Shown here one piece after another: positions 5,488 through 5,566 of a stretch of 5,566 bases of DNA. A program made the position numbers and the translations under genes. Source of the stretch: an uncultured Acetatifactor sp. (GTDB taxonomy: Bacteria; Bacillota; Clostridia; Lachnospirales; Lachnospiraceae); assembly GCA_910578995.1 (NCBI GenBank), contig CAJTSY010000041.1, positions 23,711 to 29,276 of the forward strand. Direction: 5' to 3'. The notes below the pieces were generated by a model. It worked only from the letters and a program-made list of their open reading frames with translations, did no database searches and was not told the origin of the DNA. How positions within the stretch are numbered: position 1 is the stretch's first letter; every line of letters begins with the position of its first letter.

Positions 5488-5549
5488 CTCGGGATTTTCG
5501 TGCAAAACACACACGAAAACACCTGGCGGCGGACCGAGTGAACAGCAAC
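5487..5549. mobile_element. Truncated third copy of the miniature element (right end only)
   Basis: From TCTCGGGATTTTCGTGCAAA onward this matches the right 63 bp of copy B (5417-5479), with substitutions. It ends in GTGAACAGCAAC (5538-5549), one mismatch from the 12-bp terminal repeat. The left 80 bp are missing. It directly abuts the right target duplication of copy B and is followed by another A-run (5550-5555). The TTTTCGTGC hairpin is kept (loop AAAACACAC region), while the CCTC/GAGG hairpin is lost. It is more decayed than copies A and B, so probably older. Confidence 0.82.
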
Positions 5550-5566
5550 AAAAAATTACTGCCGCT

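Noticed and set aside
5193..5522. A 109-codon minus-strand frame over the miniature elements
   Set aside because: It translates the element hairpins (for example HHVAVNGEAVNSN), has no RBS of note, and overlaps the pssA start. Proteins of this look are likely repeat-derived artefacts.

Overview
The window looks like chromosome from a gut-type Clostridia, most likely a Lachnospiraceae member. This is an inference from strong AGGAGG-type ribosome binding sites, the family 1 sugar-binding lipoprotein with a Gln/Gly/Glu-rich linker, the clostridial-type phosphatidylserine synthase and decarboxylase pair, and the style of the LacI regulator. No rRNA or tRNA gene, CRISPR array or complete transposase gene is visible.

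Left part (1-2234): 1-407 has no convincing gene but holds a 14-bp direct repeat and three inverted repeats. It is followed by a minus-strand sugar ABC transporter substrate-binding lipoprotein (408-1776). That gene is out of frame at a run of eight G in a repetitive linker; with seven G it would encode about 455 aa. Its permeases are not in the window. The intergenic stretch 1777-2234 carries a promoter for each divergent gene and a cluster of TTTCGAAA-type palindromes that are candidate operators.

Middle (2235-3600): a plus-strand LacI-family regulator (349 aa from its best start), probably the controller of the sugar-binding gene and of itself. Its last ~20 codons are an unusual tail that runs antisense through the start of a broken AbrB/MazE-type antitoxin gene (3193-3303, minus strand). 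That remnant still has a strong promoter and ribosome binding site. Next comes a 143-bp miniature inverted-repeat element (3408-3550) with perfect 12-bp terminal inverted repeats and an 8-bp target duplication.

Right part (3571-5566): a minus-strand two-gene operon, pssA then psd, with its own promoter (5268-5296) and a rho-independent terminator (3571-3597). The enzymes turn CDP-diacylglycerol and serine into phosphatidylserine and then phosphatidylethanolamine. Upstream of the promoter lies a second 143-bp copy of the miniature element (5337-5479), again with an 8-bp target duplication, abutting a truncated third copy (5487-5549). The lipid operon is therefore bracketed by two same-orientation copies of one small mobile element.

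The most notable points are the G8 frameshift, the miniature element family defined here by ends, target duplications and conserved hairpins, and the antitoxin remnant fused antisense to the 3' end of the lacI-type gene. I do not see a new multi-gene system.
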